60,000 nt of DNA from Bolinopsis microptera (GCF_026151205.1 NC_087077.1:10843983-10903982); one strand, 5' to 3'; counted from the first letter of the stretch, positions 1 through 9,668 are shown. Translations and numbers: made by a program. Notes: a model not told the origin generated them from the sequence alone.

Positions 1-668
1 TTTAGCTCCGGACAGTCTATGCAACGTCTATGCAACGTCCGTGCAACAACAAAAGAACCGTCTATGCAACGTCTATGCAACGTCCCTGCACAATGAACAC
101 TCTATGCCACTCTGCACAATGAACACTCTATGCACACTCCCTGCACGGTCAGTCTATGCAACGTCTATGCAACGTCTATGCAACGTCCCTGCGCAGTACC
201 ATATGAACACCGGCTACTAGCCGGCTAGTAGCCACTTTTGTAATAACAGCTCCTCAACTTCACATTAACAACCGGCTACTAACCGGCACTTGAAAAGTGG
301 TCACTAGCCGGCTACTAACCGGCTACTAGCCGGCTAGTGACCACAAAGTGGCTACTAACCGGCTACTAAGCGGTCACTAGCCGGCTATTAGCCGAGCTCT
401 AAAGCAGACCTATTAGTAGCCGGTTCTAAACCGGCTACTAGCCGGCACTTGAAAAGCGGTCACTAGCCGGCTACTAACCGGCTACTAACCGGCTAGTTAC
501 CACCAAGTGGCTACTAACCGGCTACTAACCGGTCACTAGCCGGCTCTAAAGCAGACCTATTAGTAGCCGGTTCTAAACCGGCTACTAGCCGGCACTTGAA
601 AAGCGGTCACTCGCCGGCTACTAACCGGCTACTAACCGGCTAGTAACCACCAAGTGGCTACTAACCGT
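1..668. repeat. Partial Merlin-type transposon end, cut by the window edge
   Basis: This stretch repeats 1271-1917 almost base for base. It begins with the same terminal sequence (TTTAGCTCCGGACAGTC), then the GTCTATGCAAC direct repeats, then arrays of ACCGGCTACTA and GCCGGCTAGTA units in both orientations. One extra block of about 25 bases lies near 105-130. The match stops at about 668, where RT coding sequence begins without the other terminus. It is therefore a second, internally truncated copy of the Merlin left end. The rest of this copy lies off the left edge or was lost. Confidence 0.75.
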
Positions 669-1259
669 ACTCCTTTTTATAATCTACATAAACGATCTTC
701 CTCAAATATCAGAAATAGCTAATTTCATCATGTACGCAGATGATGCAAACATTTTCCTAACAGGAGAAAATATAAACGAGGTTTATGATAAGCTCAAAAT
801 TCTTAGCGATGTCTTAGTTAAATGGGTAGATAACAACGGATTAGCTCTAAATCTTAAAAAACGAATTATATGATCTTTTCTCGACAAAGAAACCTCATTT
901 ATCGCGATGTAGTAATTTCTGGTGTCACAATCGAAAGAAAAACAGAAGCCCGTTTCTTAGGTGTTATAATAGATAACAAACTGAACTGGTCGCAACATAT
1001 TTCTGCCATGAAAATGAAAATGGCCAGATACATTGGAGTCATGTACAAACTTAAAAAATATTTGCCTCTGGAAGCACGTTTACAAATATATCACAGCTTT
1101 GTGCAGTCTCACCTTAATTACTGCTCCCTCGTCTGGGGTTTTGCTGCCAAATCCCATATAGAAACACTATTTGTTAAACAGAAAATGGGTCTTAGAGCAA
1201 TACTACCAGGTTTTGTTAATTACTGGTACAAAGATGGTACACCACCAGCAAGTACCAAG
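669..1259 (+). pseudogene. LINE reverse transcriptase relic, first part
   Basis: The plus strand encodes the C-terminal half of a non-LTR retrotransposon RT. It opens at LLFIIYIND and continues through the catalytic YADD box (MYADDANIF) and the downstream FLGVIID motif. A one-base frameshift near 860 separates the YADD part from the open frame that starts about 870. The sequence lacks everything upstream of the YADD region because it abuts a Merlin-type repeat at 668. The reading frame is interrupted at 1259 by the Merlin element and resumes at 7938. The RT differs from the CR1-like family at 34-60 kb (YADDAN versus FADDTN). It is a dead copy. Confidence 0.8.
1252..1259. repeat. 8-bp target-site duplication of the Merlin element
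   Basis: GTACCAAG here is repeated at 7930-7937, immediately outside the two inverted ends (GGGAAGTTGGTCG on the left, CGACCAAGTTGCC on the right). Removing 1260-7937 joins the codons for ...ASTK directly to SGFYVHK in the same frame, which confirms the boundaries. An 8-bp duplication is typical of Merlin and hAT; the encoded transposase decides for Merlin. Confidence 0.9.
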
Positions 1260-1546
1260 GGGAAGTTGGTCGTTTAGCTCCGGACAGTCTATGCAACGTC
1301 TATGCAACGTTCGTGCAACAACAAAAGAACCGTCTATGCAACGTCTATGCAACGTCCCTGCACAATGAACACTCTATGCACACTCCCTGCACGGTCAGTC
1401 TATGCAACGTCTATGCAACGTCTATGCAACGTCCCTGCGCAGTACCATATGAACACCGGCTACTAGCCGGCTAGTAGCCACTTTTGTAATAACAGCTCCT
1501 CAACTTCACATTAACAACCGGCTACTAACCGGCACTTGAAAAGTGG
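1260..1546 (+). repeat. Merlin left terminal inverted repeat
   Basis: It reads GGGAAGTTGGTCGTTTAGCT at the tip, followed by several GTCTATGCAAC direct repeats, a CCCTGCACAATGAACACTC segment and the first CCGGCTACTA units. The reverse complement of 4223-4459 joined to 7880-7929 matches it with only a few mismatches. Confidence 0.85.
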
Positions 1547-2105
1547 TCACTAGCCGGCTACTAACCGGCTACTAGCCGGCTAGTGACCACAAAGTGGCTA
1601 CTAACCGGCTACTAAGCGGTCACTAGCCGGCTATTAGCCGAGCTCTAAAGCAGACCTATTAGTAGCCGGTTCTAAACCGGCTACTAGCCGGCACTTGAAA
1701 AGCGGTCACTAGCCGGCTACTAACCGGCTACTAACCGGCTAGTTACCACCAAGTGGCTACTAACCGGCTACTAACCGGTCACTAGCCGGCTCTAAAGCAG
1801 ACCTATTAGTAGCCGGTTCTAAACCGGCTACTAGCCGGCACTTGAAAAGCGGTCACTCGCCGGCTACTAACCGGCTACTAACCGGCTAGTAACCACCAAG
1901 TGGCTACTAACCGGTCACTAGCCGGCTCTAAAGCGGACCTTCTAGTTCCAAACCGGCTACTAGCCGACACTTGAAAAGCGGTCACTAGCCGGCTGGTGGG
2001 TACTAGCTGGTTAGTAGACGGCTACTAACCAGCTAGTACCCACCAAGTGGCTACTAACCGGCTACTAACCGGCTACTAACCGGCTAGTACTAACCTGCTC
2101 TAGGC
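1547..2105. repeat. Subterminal CCGGCTACTA repeat array
   Basis: This array contains dozens of near-copies of CCGGCTACTA and its complement TAGTAGCCGG, spaced by short linkers such as AAGTGGTCACTAG and TCTAAAGCAGACC. Many adjacent copies form palindromes (GCCGGCTAGT). It occurs only on the left side of the element and also in the partial copy at 1-668. Confidence 0.8.
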
Positions 2106-2139
2106 GACTCTAAATCAGACCGGCTATAATTCATTATTG

Positions 2140-2265
2140 CCAAATAAACAAATTATTTGAAACAAATTATTTGAAACTTGTTATTTGAAACTTGTTATTT
2201 GAAACAAATTATTGAAATGAATTATTTCAAATAACGTGTTTCAAATAACGTAAGTTCCAAAATCG
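2140..2265. repeat. AT-rich tandem repeat near the transposase 3' end
   Basis: A 13-14 base unit, CAAATTATTTGAAA with variant ACTTGTTATTTGAAA, is repeated about five times and then appears inverted as TTTCAAATAACG. It lies just downstream of the minus-strand transposase gene and could fold into a hairpin at the transcript end. No function is demonstrated. Confidence 0.6.
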
Positions 2266-2314
2266 ATTACAACATTTTTATGAAAAATAAAAAAATACTG
2301 AAAACTGATTACAT

Positions 2315-3631
2315 TCAATTTCTTCGTGGTGGAGGAGCAGTGTAATTGTTTTTGGGCGCTAGGACGACGCCTTGGGTACAAAGGGTCCTAAGAGTGGCAA
2401 GATTACGGTTGCAGATCTCGTTTGCGAAGGTGTAAACACTAGGAAGTCTGACGTCTCGTAGTTGCAGCAGTGCGTGTTGGACACCTGGTAGGTCAACTTT
2501 TGCTGCTTCAGCGATACATCGCTTTCTTGAGAAGTGACTCCGAGAAATGTGTATCTGCTCCAGAGCGGCAGACTTTGAGAGACCAGAGTTGACTAGCTGC
2601 ACAACGGCGTCGTATTCCGCTATAACCCTGTCTAAAGAAAATATCCGCCTCGTTCTGCGACCAGTAGGCAGAGCAGCAGCATTGGGAGCAGGTTGCTGAT
2701 CAGTAGCAGGTTGGTGTCCAGGAGCAGCTTGCTGAGCAGGAGGTTGAGGAGAATTGGGAGCAGGTTGTTGATCAGTAACAGGTTGCTGTGCAGGAGCAGG
2801 TTGAGGAGCTGGAGGTTGAGGAGCTGGAGGTTGAGGAGCTGGAGGTTGAGGAGCTGGAGGTTGAGGAGCTGGAGGTTGAGGAGCTGGAGGTTGAGGAGCT
2901 GGAGGTTGAGGAGCTGGAGGTTGAGGAGCTGGAGGTTGAGGAGCTGGAGGTTGAGGAGTTGGAGTGGGAGGAGCTGGAGGTTGAGGAGCTGGAGGTTGAG
3001 GAGCTGGAGGTTGAGGAGCTGAAGCGGGAGGAGCTGGAGCGAGAGGGGCTGGAGCGGGATGCGGTTGAGGAGCTGGAGGTTGAGGAGCTGGAGTGGGAGG
3101 AGGAGGGGGTGGGGTAGGTCTTGAAGTAGAAGAGGTTCTAAGTCGGTGATTGGTGGTGGGGATAGGTCTGTTTGGTCGAATTGTGGGTGTAGAGTGCAGG
3201 GAGCACATACCTTCACAGGTATTTGTATGCACGCCCGTTGCAGGGTCGATGAATCCACGTCGATGATTCACGGTGAGGTGGATATATCCATGGCGATTCA
3301 GGTGTGTGTAGCCTTTCCAGCGGTCTGATAGGATTGTAGTACCAGGGTTGATGTAACGCTTTATCAGAGAGAGGAGGGTGTGATGGTTCCTTCTGTTATC
3401 AGGGCACTCCACCAAGAAACATTCTCCAGTAGTTCGACTGACACCTCCAAGCACCCACTTTCCAACAACACGTCTGCCAGAGTTATATTTCCGTTTCCCG
3501 AACTTGCTTTCGTCGACCTCGACGATGTGACCATCACCTCCTATTTTTCCTCCCGCCCCATTCTGGATCAGGTCTTCTGTCATACACTGACGTAGGGTTT
3601 TGAAGTGTGATCTGACATGTTTAGGGGGCAT
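2315..3631 (-). CDS. Merlin (IS1595/ISXO2-like) transposase with proline-rich tail
   Basis: The N-terminal 145 residues are a DDE transposase core of the ISXO2/Merlin type. The first acidic motif is VEVDESKFGKRKY, the second is ILSDRWKGY, and the third region reads NHRRGFIDP then HTNTCEG. After this glutamate the usual C-terminal helix is replaced by about 140 residues of PPAPQ repeats encoded by a 15-bp minisatellite. A 110-residue tail follows, containing a possible helix-turn-helix (SLDRVIAEYDAVVQLV to SRSHFSRKR). Reading frame stays open upstream to a TAG at 3761-3763 and there encodes VRHGS and LHLLWLFCNRS, typical of the Merlin N-terminal region. A start codon further up (3798) lies in another frame, so the 5' part is frameshifted or spliced. 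The gene is probably the source transposase, perhaps no longer active. Confidence 0.82.
   Translation of the reverse strand: MPPKHVRSHFKTLRQCMTEDLIQNGAGGKIGGDGHIVEVDESKFGKRKYNSGRRVVGKWVLGGVSRTTGECFLVECPDNRRNHHTLLSLIKRYINPGTTILSDRWKGYTHLNRHGYIHLTVNHRRGFIDPATGVHTNTCEGMCSLHSTPTIRPNRPIPTTNHRLRTSSTSRPTPPPPPPTPAPQPPAPQPHPAPAPLAPAPPASAPQPPAPQPPAPQPPAPPTPTPQPPAPQPPAPQPPAPQPPAPQPPAPQPPAPQPPAPQPPAPQPPAPQPPAPQPAPAQQPVTDQQPAPNSPQPPAQQAAPGHQPATDQQPAPNAAALPTGRRTRRIFSLDRVIAEYDAVVQLVNSGLSKSAALEQIHISRSHFSRKRCIAEAAKVDLPGVQHALLQLRDVRLPSVYTFANEICNRNLATLRTLCTQGVVLAPKNNYTAPPPRRN
2800..3100. repeat. 15-bp coding minisatellite (PPAPQ repeats)
   Basis: GGAGGTTGAGGAGCT is repeated about 18 times with little variation and a few diverged copies at the right end (GGAGCGGGAT). 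Because the period is 15 bases, it reads as a pentapeptide repeat PPAPQ in the transposase frame. It stays open in several other frames on both strands, so long apparent ORFs there are artefacts. Confidence 0.9.
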
Positions 3632-3886
3632 TGAGACGATTCGAGCAGCATCACAGGCGGTCGAGCGGTTGCAGAATAACCACAGAAGATGGAGGAAGTT
3701 GGAGAGTGAGATCTTTCGCTTGTGCAGGATACTTCCATGTCTGACGTAAGGACTCCATCTCTACGGAGGTCTTCGTATGACTTGAACGTTTGAGCCATTG
3801 CGAGAATAGACAATTAAACAATTGGACGATTGGAAACTGGAAAATTAGAAAATTTATAGTTGCCTGTAAGGAGATCTCATTGCATC

Positions 3887-4062
3887 GATTGAGATAACGA
3901 GCATGTGAAGGTGACAAATGATCATGAGTGACGCGAGCCGATTCAGTCATCGATTGAGATAACGAGCATGTGAAGGTGACAAATGATCATGAGTGACGCG
4001 AGCCGATCAAGTCATCGATTGAGATAACGAGCATGTGAACGTAACAGGCGAATGACGCGGAT
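3887..4062. repeat. 65-bp tandem repeat upstream of transposase
   Basis: The unit beginning CGATTGAGATAACGAGCATG and ending GACGCGAGCCGAT occurs twice in full, and a third time in part with changes. It lies between the transposase coding region and the TATA box at 4081, in the space where promoters for both strands would be expected. It may be a regulatory repeat; this is inference only. Confidence 0.75.
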
Positions 4063-4080
4063 CACGTGACACGTCAAGAC

Positions 4081-4088
4081 TATATAAG
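4081..4088 (+). promoter_or_regulatory. Candidate TATA box (TATATAAG)
   Basis: TATATAAG lies 59 bases before the ATG of the short plus-strand ORF at 4147. The spacing suits an RNA polymerase II core promoter with a leader of about 30 bases. It is a motif match only. Confidence 0.4.
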
Positions 4089-4146
4089 GAGTACTAACCA
4101 TCTACTTACTTTACAATTCACCATTTACTCCTAAACGACTACTATC

Positions 4147-4263
4147 ATGGTACGAACAAGAAACCAGACCCATCCTTCCTCAGACCTCCATTGCCTCCAC
4201 TGTGGCAACCCTGGTCATCTCTCCACTTTTCAAGTGCCGGTTAGTAGCCGGTTGGTAATGTGA
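4147..4263 (+). CDS. Short ORF with a truncated CCHC zinc knuckle
   Basis: This 38-codon plus-strand ORF follows a TATA box and begins MVRTRNQTHPSSDLHC. It contains CLHCGNPGHLST, the first three ligands of a CCHC zinc knuckle (C-x2-C-x4-H); the fourth cysteine is missing. From position 4223 the sequence is the Merlin right terminal repeat, so the last codons are read out of transposon terminus. It looks like the beginning of a gene, promoter and first codons, captured or truncated by the transposon end. It could also be a chance ORF. Confidence 0.4.
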   Translation: MVRTRNQTHPSSDLHCLHCGNPGHLSTFQVPVSSRLVM

Positions 4264-4459
4264 AGTTGAGGAGCTGTTATTACAAAAGTGGCTACTAGCC
4301 GGCTAGTAGCCGGTGTTCATATGGTACTGTGCAGGGACGTTGCATAGACGTTGCATAGACGTTGCATAGACTGACCGTGCAGGGAGTGTGCATAGAGTGT
4401 TCATTGTGCAGGGACGTTGCATAGACGTTGCATAGACGGTTCTTTTGTTGTTGCATGGA
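4223..4459 (-). repeat. Merlin right terminal inverted repeat, inner part
   Basis: This is the reverse complement of 1260-1546, from CCACTTTTCAAGTGCCGGTT to the hAT target duplication TGCATGGA. The outer 50 bases resume at 7880 after the nested hAT element. Confidence 0.85.
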
Positions 4460-4979
4460 CAGTGGCGTAACGTAAGGCCCCGCAGACCCCGCTATGCGGG
4501 GGGGCGCCGTGAGAGGGGGGCGCCAAAATTCTGCCGCCCCTCCTCATAATTTGGCGCCCCCTAGAAATATGGCGCCCCTGGTAATAAAATACTTGGTATA
4601 TAAGGTACAAAAGTTGTTAAATATCGTGCTACTGTTTTAAGATTTGTAAAATTCTAAAATTAAATATAGTGCAAAGCAAGCAGCCAGCGCGCGCTAAAAA
4701 CACGTGGTAAGTGATAACGATATTGCAATTGTTATACAAACGTGGTATACAAAATTCGCGCGTGAGAATGTTTTGATTTTGTGGCAATTTTAGATATCTA
4801 AGTTTACTTTTAACTTAGATCCCAATTTCATCGGCAGTCACTTATTGTAGTTTTAATGATCCTATACAAATAAAACACCAACATCTAACAGGTAGCAATA
4901 ACAGATAAAAAACTGGAAATAAAAAACAATTTACATTTTTCGATACTACATAATATTTATATTAGCGTACAGTTCATAT

Positions 4980-5360
4980 TCCAAGCAACTCTCTTAGGTT
5001 TGGAAAGAGCATCAAATTTGGCCAGCTCTTTCTTGTCAAGTTGTCTTGCTGTTAAGTTCTCGATTGAGATGATGGCTAAAATGTAAACTGCTTAATCTAT
5101 CGTTTAGTTACCCATTGTGCTTCGGAGTTTTTTAAATAGCTTCAGTTTGCTAAAGGATTTTTCAGCACTGGCTGTACAGTTATTCAGATTGGCACCAAAA
5201 TCAACTTGAAGGCTGACAAGCTACGTAGCGAAATATTCACAGACAAATAAGATTTAATTCTTCAGTCAGGTCGTGCTTGTGGAGCTGGCTCAGTTGTTTT
5301 GCAGCTTTCGTCAGCGTACAATTGACTCCACATTTTGCATAGTATGTACTATGTACATGA
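4980..5360 (-). pseudogene. hAT transposase C-terminal (dimerisation) remnant
   Basis: Reading the minus strand in broken frames gives CTLTKAAKQLSQLHKHDL, then VDFGANLNNCTASAEKSF and SKLKLFKKLRSTMGN. After a stop comes IISIENLTARQLDKK. The block A-S-A-E-K-S-F-S-K-L-K ... L-R-S-T-M is the hallmark of the hAT C-terminal dimerisation domain. Stops and frameshifts interrupt it, so it cannot be made as one protein. The usual DDE core and BED finger were not recognised elsewhere in the element. Confidence 0.75.
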
Positions 5361-6001
5361 AATCTTCCAACGGTAACGAAACCTGATTTGGGAAATTTGA
5401 TGTTAATTTACAAATAAATCTGTAAACCACTTCCTTCTACAAATTTCACCACATGGCATAATACCTAACATAACTCCACAGATGCCACAATATTAAAGCT
5501 ATTTACATGATTCAAAATAAACCTCAATACTTACTTCAATGTTTTCAGTCACATCCCAACTCTGCATATACAGTGAGCAACCACACTCCACACATATTGG
5601 CATTCGGCATGTAGTTCATATAAACACATGCTATATCCTGGAATTTCATTAATGTAAAGGTTTGTTCATTAATACATTTTTAACGTACGGAAACAATTCC
5701 TACAAAAAAAGGTCACTCTTTGTAGTTACTAGTTGTGACACCATAGTACAACAGCCATTTCAAATCATTACTACTTCTGGCAGCAAAACAAAGTCGGCTA
5801 CAACTGCAAGTTCTAACAAATAACAATAATCATTCGAACAACTACCAATAAATAGAAAAGTATACATTTAAATGTTTAACATCATCATCTGGTAACAACC
5901 ATACTACCATAAAAACTCGCTAACAGCATTAGATAATGGACAATCAGTACAGTGAGTACAGCTCACACACGCACTTTTCAATTGTATAATATATAAGATC
6001 A

Positions 6002-6140
6002 CCATTCCCCCGTATGTTGCCATGGTAACTGTCCCAACGGAGCGTCAAGGATATGATCGGTTATAAATCGGTTATTAAGTGTTTCTAAGGTGTGTCCCTT
6101 ACATTAGTTTACTGTTACACTCAGTGTGTAAATTGTAATA
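6002..6140 (+). repeat. Internal direct repeat of the hAT element, unit 1
   Basis: A segment of about 130 bp starting CCCCCGTATGTTGCCATGG and ending near CACTCAGTGTGTAA is repeated at 6486-6613 with a few changes. It is duplicated again in the second hAT copy at about 12237-12375 and 12721-12848. No coding potential was recognised. Confidence 0.8.
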
Positions 6141-6485
6141 TTTGTTTCCTCGACGATTTGCTTAATAACACGAAACCATTTGTGTAAAGATTACATTTGA
6201 TCATACCAACTATTTAAGCTCCATTTATCCGTTGAACATGGATGTTAAAACGAAGAGGTCAGTCGATATATTACATCTGTGGAGTCTGAACACCTACCCA
6301 GTTACCATGGTGATAATTCCAGAGATATCACGTGATTTGCTAACCAAGTAATGCTATAATTGAATGCGTATAAAGTGCACTGATCTATCTCATTGCCTTG
6401 AAATGACGTGGCATACTTGTAATCTAGCGGCAGTAATGTTTTACTGATCAAGCTTGTCAGTAGAATTCTTTAACCATTCCCCGAA

Positions 6486-6613
6486 TCCCCCGTATGTTGC
6501 CATGGTAACTGTCCCAACGGAGCGTCAAGGATATGATCGGTTAAAAATCGGTTATTAAGTGTTTCTAAGGTGTGTCCCATACATTAGTTTACTGTTACAC
6601 TCAGTGTGTAATA
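6486..6613 (+). repeat. Internal direct repeat of the hAT element, unit 2
   Basis: This is the second copy of the 130-bp unit described at 6002, separated from it by about 350 bp. It differs at a few positions (for example CCCATACATT against CCCTTACATT). Confidence 0.8.
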
Positions 6614-7879
6614 TTTGTTTCCTCGACGATTTTCTTAATAAAACGAGTAACGTTCTATTATATCTTATTAGCTACATTATGTTTCTGACAAACTTACCTT
6701 CAATGCAGAACGAAATTAACTAACAACCAACATTACATAATTTCTCAGTGTTTCTCAACACTGAAGCGCAAACAGTTTAAGAGTACTACCAAGTTTAAGA
6801 GTAATACCAATCATGATCAGTACCTATAATATTCAGTATTATTCTATCGATGTACTCATCTACAGAAGTACAGACTACACACATCTAGAAGACACCAACC
6901 AACACTCCTCATTGTCATTATCAATAACAATAACATATGAATAATATTAACCTGCGACAATGGACAAGTAAGAAACGGCATCGTTGCATAAACTTCGACT
7001 AAAATGAGTCCTACAAAATTGACTTATCTCCACTGAATCAGTTCCTCGTAATAAAGACTGAGCTAAAAGTAGAAACTGCTAAAACAACTCAGTAGTAAAT
7101 ATTGATTGTACACCGCCCAGACTCCCAATGCAGTTCTTCATATTCGACCAGCTGTGAGGATATTTATAATAACATACATTCGCATAATGTTCGCGTAAAC
7201 TAAGTACGGCATATTTGATATTTTACCCCATTGATGATTACAATTTACATGAACAACCGGTAACCTTAATATAATATAAATTTTTGTAACATATACAGCA
7301 GCTTAAAACAGTTCTCCTTGTTAGACTAACAATATGAAACACACAATTCACAAAATTGTTTCATTGTTTATCACAAATTAACAGTAACACCACTAATCAG
7401 ACAAATGACAAATCACCTAGCGGCTGTTTCGAATGTAATGTCTAATGTCAAACGACAATGAATTATGAAACGCGAACAAGATTCTGACATTGTGTAACCG
7501 ACTTATCATTAGTGTCCCGTACATGATACATTTATTATTACCATAACGCGTCGTCCCTCTGCATAGTCCAATCACAACCGTTAACAGGTATCACGAGATA
7601 ATATTTTATCCAACGCGAAAACAATCATGCGCAAATTACTGGCGATTTAATTACAAAATCGCGCGGCTTACATGTAAAATTATTTGCGCGCGGCTTCTCA
7701 CTTTCCAAATTTAAATTTTATTGGCTCACATTTATATTCCGTTTTAAAATTTAAAAATTGTGATGGCAACGGCCCTCGGACAAATCTAGCGAGCGAAGCG
7801 AGCGCGCTCCAGAAAGGGGGGCGCTTTTTGAGTTGAGCGGGGGGGCGCCAAAAAGTAACGTTACGCCACTGTGCATGGA

Positions 7880-7929
7880 CGTTGCATAGACGTTGCATAG
7901 ACTGTCCGGAGCTAAACGACCAAGTTGCC
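7880..7929 (-). repeat. Merlin right terminal inverted repeat, outer part
   Basis: It holds CGTTGCATAGAC repeats and the tip GGAGCTAAACGACCAA, matching the left tip in inverted orientation. The 8-bp duplication GTACCAAG follows at 7930-7937. Confidence 0.88.
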
Positions 7930-7937
7930 GTACCAAG

Positions 7938-8397
7938 TCTGGTTTCTATGTACACAAAATATTGACAGTTCAAAGTATCATCGTGAAGAACGCATTAGTT
8001 TTTATACATAAGCTAAAAAACTTCCCAAGTCTAGTGCCTCCCTCTATAAAGAAAACAATACCTAACAGTGCACCAATATTTAACGTCGCCGATCCGGATT
8101 CGAGTCGTACAACTTTATGGTCAGATGAATACGGTAAACACCCTTACAATAATTCAGTATTCTACAAAGGTCCACTATTAGCAATAAACAGATATAGTGT
8201 CGCAGCAACTTCCTTGCCAAGTCTATTCAACCTTAACATGCGCATCTACAAAAGGTGCATAAAAAACATGCTCATTGATCAACAAAACGAGGGCATTGCA
8301 GACGAATGGCCTAACTTTATGTTATACAATATAACGGGACTAAGGAAATCAGAGCGCAACATCAACCGTAATGCTAATAATAACTCTGTCCCATAAG
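7938..8397 (+). pseudogene. LINE reverse transcriptase relic, C-terminal part
   Basis: The frame that was open at 1259 resumes here as SGFYVHKILTVQSIIVKN and runs without a stop to TAA at 8395-8397. It encodes the post-RT C-terminal region of a LINE ORF2 (...VKNALVFIHKLKNF...). The true reading of the pre-insertion gene passes straight from 1259 to 7938. Codons 5' of 7938 belong to the Merlin tip and should not be counted. Confidence 0.78.
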
Positions 8398-9494
8398 CAA
8401 GCCATCACAGAATCAATTTCACTGCATACCATCTCAGTTACTCTGCCATCAATTCGCCAGCAAAAACGGCATGACGCTATGCGACTGATAACAGTCGTTA
8501 AATTTTTAAAACTTTGGAATAGCTAGCTAGCAGTAGCTATGCGCCTGTTTCCACTCTAACAACTCTAAAAGCATATTAATATGATAATTTCAACTAAAGG
8601 CAACTTTATATGTGCTCAGCTATGTTTTGTTTCGACAAGCTCTATTATATACATTTTAATCGTTTTAATGAGATCTAATCTTGTATGAGTTTTGAGTTTG
8701 AATTGATAACACTTATTATATATATTATTTTTTGAGTAAACATTGGCTGGTACTTCGGGCCGGTCCCCAACAAAAAAAAACCCCTTTTAACTACCTCACT
8801 TCCAAAACTTCAAAATAATGTGCAATTTAATACAATTACAAGTCGAAAAAAATGGTACTAGCTATTTAACAAATATGATATTTAGAACTATTAGCTCGAT
8901 CAAGCGCTCCAAAGTTTAGAAAGCCAACTAAACAATACGGTAACCACAACTGTTAATATGCTTTTCAGTTCTATCAGGCATCTGCATGGCATTGGCCATG
9001 GGCATGATCAACTGCCAAAAATTGGCTAGAGCAAAAGGAGTAGTACCACTACCAGCAGTAGCGAAGTAAAAAATGATATGAGTGCCCAGCGCCTAACCTT
9101 GGCGAATTACCAAAGGACTGCTACTGCTTGTGCCGATCTGCAGATCTGGTATACTTTAACGATTAGTTAAAACTTTTATTAATTGATCCAGCACTGTATT
9201 GTTCACAAGTCACTTCATGTCATAGTTGATAAGCACTTATGATCCACCACACAAGCACTTTTGTTCACTCCACCTTGTTTTCTTCATGCTTCAGCTCCAC
9301 ATTCGACAACTGAGTCACAACAACATCTCTTATAATCACGTGCGCATCACATCACCATGGGCCACAGCCAATCATATCATCTCAACCGTCAGTCACATGT
9401 CACTCGTCACGTGATAAGATCATTTTAAACTATCTGTGAGTATTTATCTGTGACAGGTAGTGCAACATAGTAATAGATCTCTTTTGTGCACTCA
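8398..9494. other. LINE 3' flank and unannotated intergenic DNA
   Basis: 8398 to about 8780 is probably the 3' untranslated region of the RT relic, ending in an AT-rich stretch and AACAAAAAAAAACCCC. From about 8800 to 9494 no ORF with recognisable homology, RNA gene or repeat was seen. Confidence 0.4.
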
Positions 9495-9668
9495 TGGTTA
9501 TTGGTTACGAGGCAAACCTTCCGGTAGTTTTTCTTTAATAATTTTGAAGGTGTAATTTTTCTATCTTGGTAGTGTATTAACTTTTAGTGTTGAGTGTGTT
9601 TACGCCATATTTTAAACTCGGTGATATCAGATGTTTCCAGTCTATAACTTTGTCTTCAGTATTCATAC
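9495..9668 (-). repeat. Dispersed repeat, copy 1 (partial)
   Basis: The segment from GGTTACGAGGCAAACCTT to CTTCAGTATTCATAC matches the reverse complement of about 20585-20745 with roughly one mismatch per 8-10 bases. It is an old interspersed repeat of unknown class. Confidence 0.65.

Larger units (their letters stand above)
4460..7871. mobile_element. hAT transposon copy 1 (degenerate), nested in Merlin
   Basis: The ends are inverted (CAGTGGCGTAACGT at left, ACGTTACGCCACTG at right) and the target duplication is 8 bp, TGCATGGA at 4452-4459 and 7872-7879. Subterminal GGCGCC motifs occur on both sides, as in many hAT elements. The length is 3412 bp. Coding capacity is decayed, but the minus strand still encodes pieces of the hAT dimerisation domain (about 4980-5360). 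The same sequence occurs at 10695-14106 with no difference that I could see, so it moved recently, presumably using transposase supplied from elsewhere. Confidence 0.92.
1260..7929. mobile_element. Merlin DNA transposon with a nested hAT element
   Basis: The element has long terminal inverted repeats of about 287 bp (1260-1546 against 4223-4459 plus 7880-7929) and an 8-bp target duplication GTACCAAG. It carries an IS1595/Merlin-type transposase gene on the minus strand. A 3412-bp hAT element plus its own 8-bp duplication sits inside the right terminal repeat. Without that insertion the Merlin would be about 3.25 kb. Subterminal DNA is made of short repeated motifs, GTCTATGCAAC and CCGGCTACTA, which could be transposase binding sites. 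The element landed inside a LINE RT relic. Confidence 0.88.

Noticed and set aside
2632-3258. Long open frames on both strands over the minisatellite (leucine- or arginine-rich products)
   Set aside because: A 15-bp repeat without stops keeps several frames open. Only the minus-strand frame continuous with the transposase is credible.
4401-4610. Small minus-strand ORFs at both hAT left ends (also 10660-10845)
   Set aside because: They read through the transposon terminus and into flanking DNA that differs between the copies; no homology.
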